From contig CP114561.1 in NCBI GenBank assembly GCA_028865235.1, forward strand, positions 2,872,001 through 2,936,000: a DNA stretch of 64,000 nt, written 5' to 3'. The position numbers and the translations under genes are program-made. The DNA comes from Candidatus Manganitrophus sp. GTDB lineage: Bacteria; Nitrospirota; Nitrospiria; SBBL01; Manganitrophaceae. How positions within the stretch are numbered: position 1 is the stretch's first letter; every line of letters begins with the position of its first letter. The notes beneath the pieces were generated by a model. It was given only the letters and a program-made list of their open reading frames with translations, did not search any database and was not told the origin of the DNA. This document shows positions 46,389 through 56,927 of this stretch, piece after piece.

Positions 46389-47244
46389 TCCGGTCCGGAC
46401 GATTACTTCTCTTTCAATTCTCTTTTTTTATTTCCTCTCGATTCCCCTCCAAGCACAGGAAACATCCGCGCCGATTCAGGTGAAGCAGGGCGAGATCGCT
46501 CTGATCACGCTGACACTCGAGTCGGACATCCCCTCCGTCGTCGGAAAATTTTTGGACCAACCGATCCCTTTTTTCAAGAAAATACGGATGAATATGCCGC
46601 GATGATCGGAATTGATCTTGATCAAAAGATCGGTCTGCAACCTCTCATCGTCACCTGGAAAAAGGGGGAATCGACCGATCGGCGGGAGATTCCGATCGAG
46701 GTGGTCTCAGCTTCGTTCGGAACTGAAACGTTGAAACTTCCGAAGGCCATGGTTGATTTGGATCCTCCCCACACTCGCGCGGGTTGAAAAGGAACAAGCG
46801 AGGATGAAGGAGATTTTCAACAAGAGCGCCGATCAAAGGTTGTGGGAAGCGGCGTTCATCGTTCCGGCCGAGGGGAAAGTGGCAGGGACTTTCGGCCTTC
46901 GGCGGATCATGAATGGTCAGCCGAGAAACCCTCACACCGGGGAGGATATCAGCGCCCCGCTCGGCACCCCGGTCTTGGCGTCGAATGGCGGGAGGGTGAT
47001 CCTTGTCGGCGAATTCTATTTTAACGGGCACTCCGTCATTATTGACCATGGTCTCGGTCTTTTTAGTATGTATTTTCACCTTGCGGAGACGACCGTTAAA
47101 GAGGGCGATGTCGTGGCAAAGGGACAAGCGATCGGATCGGTCGGGCAGTCGGGCCGGGCGACCGGACCGCATCTTCATTGGGGGGTGCGGCTTAATGGGG
47201 CGCGTGTGAATCCCTTTTCGTTGATCGAAAAGAAACTCGGCTGA
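46363..47244 (+). CDS. Secreted M23-family (LytM) peptidase (two frameshifts)
   Basis: Periplasmic zinc endopeptidase or LytM-like activator. TTG 46363 with GAAGGA six bases upstream starts a signal peptide (membrane core ILFFYFLSIPLQAQ). Frame breaks at about 46570 (one T missing, PFFQENTDEYAAM expected) and about 46775 (one extra C, PPTLARVEKEQ expected). The C-terminal domain has HTGEDISAPLG with H-x3-D, YFHL and GPHLHWGV with H-x-H, so the zinc ligands are complete and it is probably active. The corrected length is 293 residues. Overlaps pafA by 26 bases, so co-transcribed with the proteasome genes. Confidence 0.82.
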
Positions 47245-47252
47245 TTCAAAAG

Positions 47253-47326
47253 ATCGTGAATCGTTATTCGTTAAACGTGAATGTGAACCATTCTCTTTTT
47301 TATTTTACGATTCACGAATAACGATA
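47253..47326. repeat. AT-rich inverted repeat, copy 1
   Basis: ATCGTTATTCGT (47260-47271) pairs perfectly with ACGAATAACGAT (47314-47325) across an AT-rich loop that also contains CGTGAA and TTCACG words. It belongs to the same family as 63008-63113. Confidence 0.65.
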
Positions 47327-47340
47327 TTTTCGGGGTTCTG

Positions 47341-47901
47341 ATGTTGGAAAGTGGCATTCCTGAAAATCATCCTTTACGTCTTCATTTCCTGATCCTCACC
47401 GAAAAGAGCTTTCATCAAACATTGAATTGGTCCGACCCGGTCGTCACCGAATATATCTCGAATCTTCTTTTCTATTTCACCCGAACCGATTGCCTCTATG
47501 CCATTCGAAACAGCCAGGGGAGTCGGATCGATACGGTCGCTGAAATGTTGATGGAAGGGGATATCCTGCTCCGGGCCCAGACCATTGAGCGGGAGTGGGA
47601 GGTCCACCGACATATCGGCGATTATACCCTCTTCATGAGCGGTCTCTTCCCGGAGTATCTGAAGCGGTTGAAATCCGGGGAGAAGATCGAACATCCCGAC
47701 TTCCTGATCGATTATGTGCGGGTCGGGAAGAAGTCGTACCGGCGGGCGGCCGAGTTCAACTATGGCCGATTTAAAGAGTGGACCCCTCTTTATCGAAAAC
47801 TGGCCGAGCACTTTGAGATCTGCATTGCAGGATTAGGTTTGATTCGTGAGGAGTTGGATCGTTCCAGAGAGTGGCAGTCCAAAAAGAAAATCTTAAGCTG
47901 A
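47341..47901 (+). CDS. Hypothetical protein
   Basis: 186 residues, not recognised. Soluble, mostly helical, with aromatic and charged residues (LLFYFTRTDCLYAIRNSQG, HIGDYTLFMSGLFPEYLKRL). No signal peptide or membrane segment. ATG 47341 follows GGGG directly; the gene is flanked by an inverted repeat upstream and a PilZ gene three bases downstream, so the two probably form a unit. A cytoplasmic regulatory role near c-di-GMP signalling is only a guess. Confidence 0.6.
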   Translation: MLESGIPENHPLRLHFLILTEKSFHQTLNWSDPVVTEYISNLLFYFTRTDCLYAIRNSQGSRIDTVAEMLMEGDILLRAQTIEREWEVHRHIGDYTLFMSGLFPEYLKRLKSGEKIEHPDFLIDYVRVGKKSYRRAAEFNYGRFKEWTPLYRKLAEHFEICIAGLGLIREELDRSREWQSKKKILS

Positions 47902-47904
47902 GAC

Positions 47905-48228
47905 ATGGAAAAAAGAGGAAAGAAACGGGTCCTGAAGCGGCTGTCGGTCCGATTCGGCACTCAAAAACCGGACCACACTGCGTTTACCCATGATCTTTCC
48001 TCAACCGGTATTTTTCTCAAAACGACCACTGTTTTCCCACCGAATACACGACTTCAAATCGAGCTGACCCTGCCCGATAATAAGGTGATCCATGTGCGCG
48101 GCATCGTCATGTGGGCGAAGCGGATTCCCCCTGCCTTTAACAGGGTCATCCAAAAACATGGAATGGGAATTCATCTTCTCAACATTCCGGATGAATACAA
48201 AGCGCTGATTGAGCGTCTGCATCTCTAG
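47905..48228 (+). CDS. PilZ-domain protein
   Basis: 107 residues forming one PilZ domain, the usual c-di-GMP receptor fold. The basic motif KKRVLKRL near the N-terminus and DLSSTGIFL (D-x-S-x2-G) near residue 30 are the two nucleotide-binding elements, though the first lacks the exact R-x3-R spacing. WAKRIPP and GMGIHLLN follow the beta-barrel pattern. No output domain. Three bases after the preceding unknown gene. Confidence 0.82.
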   Translation: MEKRGKKRVLKRLSVRFGTQKPDHTAFTHDLSSTGIFLKTTTVFPPNTRLQIELTLPDNKVIHVRGIVMWAKRIPPAFNRVIQKHGMGIHLLNIPDEYKALIERLHL

Positions 48229-48287
48229 ACTTGTTATTCGGAGAGAGCGGGCTATTCTGTTCTTTTCTGAGGATAAGGAGGGACGAT

Positions 48288-48332
48288 ATGGGTGATGCGA
48301 CAGGCTTTAAAGGAGTTCTTCCTTCACATTGA
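48288..48332 (+). CDS. 14-codon ORF with a strong Shine-Dalgarno sequence
   Basis: AAGGAGGG lies seven bases before an ATG that opens a 14-residue frame (MGDATGFKG...) ending at TGA 48330. It overlaps the 3' end of the minus-strand SurA_N gene. It may be the stub of a deleted gene, a small peptide, or a gene cut by an indel; no continuation was recognised. Confidence 0.3.
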   Translation: MGDATGFKGVLPSH

Positions 48333-48979
48333 TCGCCGCCTTTTCGCGAAGGGCGAGGGTGTAGGCGTTCAGCGCTCTTTGCTTTTTCTGAAAAAGCAGG
48401 TCTGAGGCGGTCCGATCCGGGTCTGGGTTGGCGGGGTTGCTCTTTTTTGCATCTTCTTCCTCTGAAGGGGTCAGCGCGACCGACTCCTTCACGATCGTTT
48501 TCACTTTTTCAATCAATAATTCTTCCCGATGTTGCCGTTCGAAGCCTTCGGGGGTATAATGTTCTCTGGCGAGAACGAGACGGTAAACCGCCGGGTCGAA
48601 TTTGCCCTCTTTCTGGAAGCCGGGAAGCTCGGTGATCGAGCGCTTGAGCTCCTCATCGCTCACCACAAGCTTCATCCGACGCGCCTCCTGCAGCCAAAGT
48701 TTTCGGTCGACGAGCTCGTCGATCACCCGTTTTCGCAGGTCTTTATCGTCGAATTTATCCTGAAAGACCTCCCGGTAGAAGTCGGACGCGTTTTTATAGG
48801 CGCGCTGATACTCTTCAATGGAGACGGAGGCGCGGATCCACTTTGGCGATGGCTTTGTCTTCGGTCTGCTCGAAGCCCCACCATCCCATCGTGGCGGTGA
48901 ACACGACGGCGAGTATGAGCATGACGAGCCGGAAGAACCAGGGATTTTCGATGGCCCCTTTACGAATGACCTTTAGCAA
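48307..48979 (-). CDS. SurA_N-domain periplasmic chaperone-like protein (one frameshift)
   Basis: Membrane-anchored protein with the SurA/PpiD N-terminal chaperone fold and no visible rotamase domain. TTG 48979 with GGAGG four bases upstream begins MLKVIRKGAIENPWF; a membrane segment covers about 14-34. An indel near 48838 separates IAKVD from ASVSIEEYQRAYKN; then LRKRVIDELVDRKLWLQEARRMKLVVSDEELKR is the conserved part in sections. Length about 223 residues. PpiD-like proteins with rotamase are longer, so this is a short form. Opposite strand to its neighbours. Confidence 0.7.
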
Positions 48980-49088
48980 GTGACCCTCCTTTTTGCGGAG
49001 GTTAGGATAACATCAGTCGGTACAAAAAGCAACCCCGCCGGCCGCGCGGCGGCGACATTTTTCTTCAACTTTTTTTTATTTTTTGATG

Positions 49089-49109
49089 TATAATGGCATC
49101 TATTTTATG
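49089..49109 (+). promoter_or_regulatory. -10 element and nearly leaderless start of the RDD gene
   Basis: TATAAT at 49089-49094 places transcription start near 49102, only about five bases before ATG 49107. No Shine-Dalgarno sequence is possible there, so translation may be leaderless. The -35 is not clear (the upstream is T-rich). Confidence 0.45.
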
Positions 49110-49586
49110 ATCGGACGAAAGGTCCTTGTGTTGACGGAGCTGGGTGAGGAGGTAGCAGGTTCTTGGGTCTATCCTAAAGCGAGTGTCCTCCATCGGTTTA
49201 TCGCTAAATTCCTCGATTTATTGGTTGTTGCCGCGATCTATGAAATACCGCTTCGAATCAGCTTTCTGGCAGGGCTTTCCTACCTTTTGATCTCAGACGG
49301 TTTTGGCGAAGGGAGAAGCATCGGGAAACAGCTGATTGGTCTTCAGATCATTACCCCTGCAACGCGAAAAAAAGCTTCCTTCAAGGAATCGATTATCCGC
49401 AATTTCCCGCTGGCGACCGCCTATTTACTTTTTTACCTTCCTTACATCGGTTGGCTGTTCTCATTGATGGTCATCGGTTTTGAAGCGTTGTTGATGATCG
49501 GCAATCCGAAAGGGTTGCGGGTTGGGGACGAATTGGCGAAGACGCAGGTGCTCGATCACGCTGTGTTCGAATCTTTAGAAAAATAA
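49107..49586 (+). CDS. RDD family membrane protein
   Basis: About 159 residues with three hydrophobic segments (about 45-62, 108-122 and 127-142) and the RDD-type features VLHRFIAKFLDLLVV near 30 and GRSIGKQLIGLQI. RDD proteins are membrane proteins of varied, often unknown, function; some transport Na+/H+. ATG 49107 starts just after a -10 box; earlier in-frame ATG/TTG codons lie inside the promoter. Precedes mreB by about 10 bp. Confidence 0.75.
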   Translation: MIGRKVLVLTELGEEVAGSWVYPKASVLHRFIAKFLDLLVVAAIYEIPLRISFLAGLSYLLISDGFGEGRSIGKQLIGLQIITPATRKKASFKESIIRNFPLATAYLLFYLPYIGWLFSLMVIGFEALLMIGNPKGLRVGDELAKTQVLDHAVFESLEK

Positions 49587-49596
49587 TGAGGGGATG

Positions 49597-50629
<1,033 letters not shown>

Positions 50630-50704
50630 TTAGAAGCGGGGCGTTTTTATCCAGTAAAGGCACGTTGTTTTAGGAGGTTTTCAATCGCACAGCTAGGTCA
50701 GCGG

Positions 50705-51532
50705 ATGCTTCGCCGCAGAAATATCTATAAACGTTTCCTCATTCTCTCTTTTATCCTCGGTCTGACGATCGTCTTTATCTCTCCCGAGCTTCAAAAAAGG
50801 CCGTTGCGATGGGTGGAGGTCCCGATCGGAGGGGTGGTCTACTACGTCCAGCAGGGAACCCATGCGGTGCTCGACGGGATCGGCGGTGTCTGGAACGGCT
50901 ATATCGACCTGATTCACGTTCAGCAGGAAAACCAACAGCTTCGCGAGGAGATTGGTCGGCTTCGGGGGGAGAACAATCTGTTAAAAGAGGAGGGGGTCCT
51001 CGCCGAGCGGCTCCAGGCGATCCTCGATTACAAGCAAAGCGCTCCCTTCAACCTCGTCGCAGCCTCTGTAATCGGTCGGGAGCCGAGCCATTGGTATCAG
51101 ACCGTCATCGTCAATAAGGGGGAAGCCGAGGGAATCAAAGTCGATATGGGGGTGATCACTCCGGAGGGGGTCGTCGGGAAGGTGATCAAGACCGGACCGC
51201 GCCATGCGCAGGTCCTCCTCCTGACCGACCGAAACAGCGCCGTCGCAGCGATTGTGCAGCGGACTCGGGATGAAGGAATCGTTCAGGGGATCGAGGAGGG
51301 GAATGTTCGTCTGAAATACCTCCCCCATTTCTCGGAGGCGGTGGTCGGAGATGTTCTCGTCACCTCCGGGCTCGAAGGAAGTTTCGCGAAAGGTCTTAAG
51401 ATCGGGGAGATTGAAAAAGTGGAAAAAAAGGAGCATGAGCTCTTTCTTCAGGTAAAGGTGACCCCTCAAATCAATTTCTCAAAACTCGAAGAAGTCCTGA
51501 TTATTACTTCAACCGACGAGAGAGATGAATGA
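50705..51532 (+). CDS. mreC: Rod-shape protein MreC
   Basis: Bitopic periplasmic elongasome scaffold of 275 residues: membrane segment at about 10-26, coiled coil at about 65-105, then the two-lobe beta domain with VIGREPSHWYQTVIVNKGEAEGIKVDMGVI in parts and VLVTSGLEGSFAKGLKIG. Starts 75 bp after mreB; its end overlaps mreD by ATGA. Intact. Confidence 0.94.
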   Translation: MLRRRNIYKRFLILSFILGLTIVFISPELQKRPLRWVEVPIGGVVYYVQQGTHAVLDGIGGVWNGYIDLIHVQQENQQLREEIGRLRGENNLLKEEGVLAERLQAILDYKQSAPFNLVAASVIGREPSHWYQTVIVNKGEAEGIKVDMGVITPEGVVGKVIKTGPRHAQVLLLTDRNSAVAAIVQRTRDEGIVQGIEEGNVRLKYLPHFSEAVVGDVLVTSGLEGSFAKGLKIGEIEKVEKKEHELFLQVKVTPQINFSKLEEVLIITSTDERDE

Positions 51533-52064
51533 AATGGTTTTTCCGAATCACGATCTTTCTTCTTCTGATTCCGGTTCAGACCCTTCTCTTGGAGAAAATT
51601 CAGATCGCAGGGGTCAAGCCCGATCTTGCTTTGATCTTGGTTTATTGTTTTAGTTGGGCCAAAGGAGAAATTCATGGTCTGCTTTGGGGGGTCGCCCTGG
51701 GGGGGCTGATCGATCTTTTTTCCGTTGGACTCCTCGGCGTGAATTTTATCTTGAAAACAACGATCGGTCTTACGATCGGAATGCTGGGGAGATCTTTCTT
51801 GAATCTCTCCTTGCTCTGGAATGTGCTGATTTTCTTTTTTATTTCGATTTTGCATGACTTCCTCGGAACCCTCTTGGTGGAAGGAATGAGAGAGGGAGCC
51901 TCTTCCTGATGATTCAACCCGATATGGTTGGAAGAGCCCTCTATAATTCCCTTTTTGCAGTCGGGCTTTTATTTCTCTTCTCGAAGAGAAGAGGTGAGAA
52001 AGGATCATTCGATCATGCGGGAGTCCTATTTTCCGCAGGAGGAAACACGAGATCTACAGAGTAG
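51529..52064 (+). CDS. mreD: Rod-shape protein MreD (probable frameshift near the 3' end)
   Basis: Integral membrane protein of the elongasome with several hydrophobic helices (LLLIPVQTLLLEKIQIAG, GVALGGLIDLFSVGLLGVNF, VLIFFFISILHDFLGTLLV). The open frame stops after VEGMREGASS at 51909, too early and without the last helix. One indel near 51890 brings in LFLMIQPDMVGRALYNSLFAVGLLFLFSKRR, a fitting last segment, ending at 52064. That end overlaps the mrdA start by 50 bases, so the exact stop is uncertain. Confidence 0.75.
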
Positions 52065-53890
52065 GATCTATTGGCTCTTCGGTCTGATTGTCCTGGCGCT
52101 CTGCGCCCTTCTGCTTCGGGCGTGGTACCTGCAGGTTGTTAAAGGGCAGTTTTACTACGAGCTCTCTGAAAACAATCGGATCCGGGTGGTCGAGACCCCC
52201 CTCCCCGCGGCCTGATCTACGATCGGAACGGCGCCCTCCTGGTGAATAATGTACCCAGCTTCAACCTCTACGTCGTTCTCGGCGACATGCCGGATCAGAC
52301 GGCGGTTCTCTCGCGTCTGGCCGACCTCATCGGTATGCCTCAGGAAGAAATCGTGCGAAGGGTCACTTTCAAAAAGGAGGACCCTTTCTTTCCGATTAAA
52401 ATTAAAGACGACCTGACAATGAAAGAGGTGGCCCTGATCGAGGGCCATGGGCTTGATCTTCCCGGCGTGAAGATTGAGGCTGAATTCAAGCGAAATGCCA
52501 TCCATGGAAACCTTGCCGCCCACCTTCTCGGCTACGTCGGCGAAATCACTCAGTCGCAGCTTGAATCGGGAAGTTATCAGAACCTTAAACGGGGGGATCA
52601 TCGGCCAGTACGGCATTGAGCAGAGCTTTGACGCGGTCATCCGCGGAATTCCCGGCCAGAAACGGATCGAGGTCGATGCCCTCGGCCATGAGATTCGCGT
52701 CTTGGAGGTCAATGAGCCGCAGCGGGGGAACGATGTTTTTCTGACGGTGGATCTCAATGTCCAAAAGGTGGCGGAAGAGGCGTTGGGAGGTCGAAACGGA
52801 GCGATCGTGGCGATGGATCCCAAGAACGGCGAGGTCCTCGCCATGGTCAGCCATCCTGCGTTTAATCCCAACCTTCTCTCGCAAGGGGCCTCGTCGGCGG
52901 CCTGGGAGGCGATTCTGAAAGATGAGGGGCGTCCCCTGACGAACCGGGTGATCCAAGGGCAGTACCCGCCCGGATCGACCTTTAAGATCGTGATGGGCGC
53001 CGCTCTCCTTGAGATGAAAGAGGCCTCGCCCGCGAGCCGGGTCGAGTGCCGCGGATTTCTCCCCTTTGGAAATCGAAATTTCAGGGATTGGAAAAGGGGA
53101 GGACATGGGACGGTCGATCTTCACAAAGCCATGGTCGAATCGTGCGACGTCTATTTCTATGAAATGGGAAATCGCCTCGGTGTCGATAACATTGCCAAGT
53201 TCTCTCATCTCTTCGGCCTGGGACATCCCACCGGGATCGAGCTTGCCTCCGAAAAGGGGGGATTGATTCCGAGCACCGAGTGGAAACGGCAGGTCCGCAA
53301 GGAGCCGTGGTATCCGGGAGAGACCCTCTCCGTTTCGATCGGACAGGGCTATGTGACGACGACGCCGCTCCAGCTCGCGATGATGACCACCATGGTGGCC
53401 AATAAGGGGATTTCGTACCCTCCCCAGCTTCTTAAGAAGATATGGGATCGAGAAACCGGATCGATGCAGGAGATCCCGACTGCGGAAGGAAAACGAATTC
53501 CCATCTCGCCGGAGACCTTTCCGGGTTTTGCATGCCGCTCTGGCCGGCGTCGTTTCCGATCCTCAGGGGACCGCCAATGCGTCGAAATCGGAGTTCGTCT
53601 CAATCGGAGGGAAGACCGGAACGGCGCAGGTGATCGGAATGAAGGGGGGGCGCACGGAAAACTTCCCGATAAATTTAACGATCACGCCTGGTTCGTTGCG
53701 TTCGCGCCGGTGGAGAGTCCGAAGATTGCCGTCGTTGTATTGGTAGAGAATGGAGGCCACGGCGGCTCGGCCGCAGCGCCGCTCTCCAAAAAATTGATCG
53801 AGGCCTATCTCGGTATCGCTTCTCCATTGGAGCCGATCACCGTTAAAAAGCCCGGCGTCCCCTCCGAGTGCCATTCCGAGCGAGGGTTAA
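52015..53890 (+). CDS. mrdA: Elongasome transpeptidase MrdA/PBP2 (about five frameshifts)
   Basis: Class B PBP for side-wall synthesis. ATG 52015, membrane helix (IYWLFGLIVLALCALLLRAW), then the dimerisation region with LIYDRNGALLVNN. Transpeptidase motifs are STFK (about 52978), SCD (about 53136) and KTGTAQ (about 53614). Indels occur near 52200 (C run), 52590 (G run), 53520 (T run), 53650 (A run) and 53845 (A run). Removing the last extra A gives SPASPPSAIPSEG and a stop at 53888, separating it from rodA. The net corrected length is 624 residues. Confidence 0.92.
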
Positions 53891-53916
53891 GTGAGCCGAT
53901 TGGTAAGGATTGTAAA

Positions 53917-55031
53917 ATGATTGATCGAAGAAGCATCGCAGGTTACGACTGGCTTCTCTTTGTCGTTGTGATTCTTATTTTGGGGATCGGCGTCGTCTCG
54001 ATCTACAGCGTTACGTCCGCCTCCGAGGCGAGCTCGCCGCTCTACATGAAGCAGATTTATTGGATCATTCTCGGCTGGGTTGTCTTCCTGGTGATGGCCT
54101 GGATCGACTACCATGAGATCGCCCGATTCGCTTACCCGATTTATGCGGTGACCCTGCTTCTTTTGGTCCTCGTTCTTCTGATCGGCCGAACCGTTCTGGG
54201 GAGCCCAACGGTGGCTCTCGTTCGGGTTTTTTAACATGCAGCCTTCTGAACTAGCGAAAGTCAGCCTCTTGCTGGTCTCGGCGAAATACTTCTCCGACTA
54301 TTTTCCGAAAAAGGGGTTGAATCTCCGGCAGCTCTTGGTGCCGGGAGGCCTGGTCCTTTTGCCGATGCTCCTGATCCTTAAGCAGCCCGATCTCGGCACC
54401 GCATTGGCAATCTCGTCGGTCTTCTTCAGCATGGTCTTAGTGATCGGGTTGCGCTCCAAATTTTTGATCTATTCTTCCCTTATGTCCCTGATGATGTTTC
54501 CCTTCTTATGGCAGTTTTTCTGGAATCGTCTCAGGGGTTATCAGCGGGAGCGCCTCCTGACCTTCGTCGATCCGACCAACGATCCGACCGGAACCGGTTA
54601 TCACATCATCCAGTCGAAGATCGCCATCGGGTCGGGGGGGCTCTTTCGGGAAGGGGCTCTTCGGGGGGACCCAGAGCCAGTTGAAGTTTCTTCCGGAGAG
54701 CCACACCGACTTTATCTTCTCGGTTTTCTCCGAGGAGTGGGGCTTCGTCGGAATTTTCATTTTCTTCATGCTCTTTTTCTTTTTGCTCCTTTGGGGGGTT
54801 GAGATCGCTTACAAGGCAAAAGATGTGCTCGGGTCGCTCCTGGCGGTCGGGATCATCGGCCTGATTTCGTTTTATTTCCTGGTGAACGTCGGGATGACGT
54901 TGGGGGTCATGCCGGTTGTGGGAGTTCCGCTCCCGCTGGTCAGTTACGGGGGAACCTCCATGGTCACCACGATGGGTTTGCTTGGCCTTCTTTTCAATGT
55001 TAAACTGAGACGATTTATGTTATTTTACTGA
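53917..55031 (+). CDS. rodA: Elongasome glycosyltransferase RodA (two frameshifts)
   Basis: SEDS polymerase partner of MrdA with about ten membrane segments. ATG 53917 with GGTAAGGA upstream. Breaks are near 54205 (extra C; QRWLSFGFFNMQPSELAKV restored) and 54648 (extra T; GLFGKGLFGGTQSQLKFLPESHTDF restored in parts). Conserved LKQPDLGTAL, ESHTDFIFSV and PLVSYGGTSMV are present. Corrected length is 370 residues, as expected. In the raw frame mrdA and rodA look fused, which I treat as an artefact. Confidence 0.94.
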
Positions 55032-55106
55032 TTCATGGGGAAACTCGGTGTTTCGTTCCCGGTTGGGACGATGCACGATGAGACACCCCTACGTATTGAG
55101 GATTCT

Positions 55107-56657
55107 ATGTCAATTGAGATTGTGATCAATTCAACCCGCGAAGAGACGCGGGTCGCCCTTCTCGAAAATAAGATTGTTACCGAGCTCTATTTCGATCGGA
55201 AAAAAGATCGCGGCATCGTCGGCAACGTTTACAAAGGGAAGGTCGTCAAGGTCCTGCCGGGAATGCAGGCCGCCTTTGTCGATATTGCCACCGAGAAAGC
55301 CGCCTTCCTCTACGTCGCCGATGTCATGACCAACATGGACGATTACGGCCATATGATGGAAGAGGCCGAGGAGGTCGAGGAAGAGCCGCTTGAGTTCGAA
55401 GAGACATCCGAAGCCACGCAGGTCCCGGTCATGACGCGGCCGAAGAAGGGCTCTTCTCAGACGATTGAAGATCTCCTCCAGGAGGGGCAGGAGGTGGTGG
55501 TCCAGGTTTCCAAGGAACCGATCGGAACAAAAGGTCCGAGGGTGACCACCTACATTTCCCTTCCCGGACGTTACCTCGTCTACATGCCGACGGTCAACCA
55601 TGTCGGGGTTTCTCGCCGGATCGGCCGGGAGGACGAGCGTCATCGGCTGAAGGACATGATCCTCCGGTTGAGGAAACCGGGGGCCGGATACATCGTTCGA
55701 ACCGTGAGCGACGGGATCACCGAAGAGGAGTTCAAACAGGATATCGAATTCCTGGAGGTGGTTTGGCAGAACATTCTCAAGAAGCGGGATAAATTGCCGG
55801 CGCCGGCGTTGCTTCATACCGACCTCGACCTGGTCTTCAGAACGGTTCGAGACCTCTTTACGAAAGATGTCGACAAGCTGACCATCGACTCCAAGCCCGA
55901 ATATGAGCGGATCAAAGAGTTTGTCGGCACCTATCTTCCGAGCTTTCTCCCCCGTGTGGAGCTCTGGGATAAGGATGAGCCGGTTTACGACGTCTACGGT
56001 CTTGAGATGGAAATCTCCAAGGCGAAGAATCGGCGGGTCTGGCTGAAATCGGGAGGATACATCGTTATCGATCATGCTGAAGCGCTGACGGTGATTGACG
56101 TCAACACCGGCCGGTTCGTCGGGAAGCGCGATCTCGAAGAGACGATTTTGAAGACCAACCTGGAGGCGGTGAAGGAGATCGCCTACCAGCTGCGCCTTCG
56201 GAATATCGGCGGGATCATCATTATCGATTTCATCGATATGGAAAAGGAGAAGAACCGCGAGAAGGTCTTCAATGCCCTCCACGACGCGGTCAGCACCGAC
56301 AAGGCCCGAACCCATCTCTTGAAGATCTCCGAACTCGGCTTGGTGCAAATGTCCCGGGAGCGAACCCGGGAAGATATCCTGCGGATCCTTTGCGAGCCCT
56401 GTCCGTATTGTGAGGGGAGAGGCTATACCAAGTCGCCCACCACCATCTGCTACGAGATCTTTCGGGAGATCCGCCGGATCGGCTCTTCTCCCCGGGATAA
56501 AAAGATCATCATCGGGGTCCATCCGACCGTCGCCAACCTTCTCTACGACGAAGAGCGGCATGGGGTGGAGGAGTTGGAGCGGGAGTATCATAAGAAAATC
56601 ATCATCAAGGCCGACTCCAATCTCCATATCGAACAGTATGATATTGTGACCCTTTGA
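55107..56657 (+). CDS. rng: Ribonuclease G (RNase E/G family)
   Basis: Endoribonuclease for rRNA maturation and mRNA decay. ATG 55107 with GAGGA gives the usual N-terminus MSIEIVINSTREETRVALLE; the open frame extends 24 codons further upstream without conservation. The 516 residues contain an S1 domain with an acidic insertion (EEAEEVEEEPLEFEE), the catalytic aspartates in VIDVNTGRF and IIIDFIDME, and the Zn-link CPYC near 425. It closes the mre operon, as in many bacteria. Intact. Confidence 0.93.
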   Translation: MSIEIVINSTREETRVALLENKIVTELYFDRKKDRGIVGNVYKGKVVKVLPGMQAAFVDIATEKAAFLYVADVMTNMDDYGHMMEEAEEVEEEPLEFEETSEATQVPVMTRPKKGSSQTIEDLLQEGQEVVVQVSKEPIGTKGPRVTTYISLPGRYLVYMPTVNHVGVSRRIGREDERHRLKDMILRLRKPGAGYIVRTVSDGITEEEFKQDIEFLEVVWQNILKKRDKLPAPALLHTDLDLVFRTVRDLFTKDVDKLTIDSKPEYERIKEFVGTYLPSFLPRVELWDKDEPVYDVYGLEMEISKAKNRRVWLKSGGYIVIDHAEALTVIDVNTGRFVGKRDLEETILKTNLEAVKEIAYQLRLRNIGGIIIIDFIDMEKEKNREKVFNALHDAVSTDKARTHLLKISELGLVQMSRERTREDILRILCEPCPYCEGRGYTKSPTTICYEIFREIRRIGSSPRDKKIIIGVHPTVANLLYDEERHGVEELEREYHKKIIIKADSNLHIEQYDIVTL

Positions 56658-56676
56658 TTCCCACGTGACTCATACC

Positions 56677-56713
56677 AAAAGGGTGGGATGCCTTCGCATT
56701 CCCACCCTTTTTA
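56677..56713 (+). terminator. Intrinsic terminator after rng
   Basis: AAAAGGGTGGGATG pairs with CATTCCCACCCTTTT (one bulge) around a CTTCG-type loop, followed by T residues. It ends the mre-rng operon. Confidence 0.88.
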
Positions 56714-56927
56714 TCTCCTCGTCATAAGTATTTACCCTACCGGTTTCGATACTTGCCTGCATATTTTGGGATCCGGTTTGCACACTTTCCTCATCGTTCT
56801 TCGAATCTTTTTTTAAATCCTGCTAAATCAGGCGAATAAAGAGACGGTCCTGTTATTGCAATTTTTGTCTCCCACCGAAGCGCCGAGACGGCCTCGGGTT
56901 ATTGGGGGCCTTCCATTGATTCAAAAG

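Noticed and set aside
55131..56627. 498-residue minus-strand ORF inside rng
   Set aside because: Complete overlap with a conserved RNase G gene on the opposite strand; no Shine-Dalgarno sequence and shadow-like composition.
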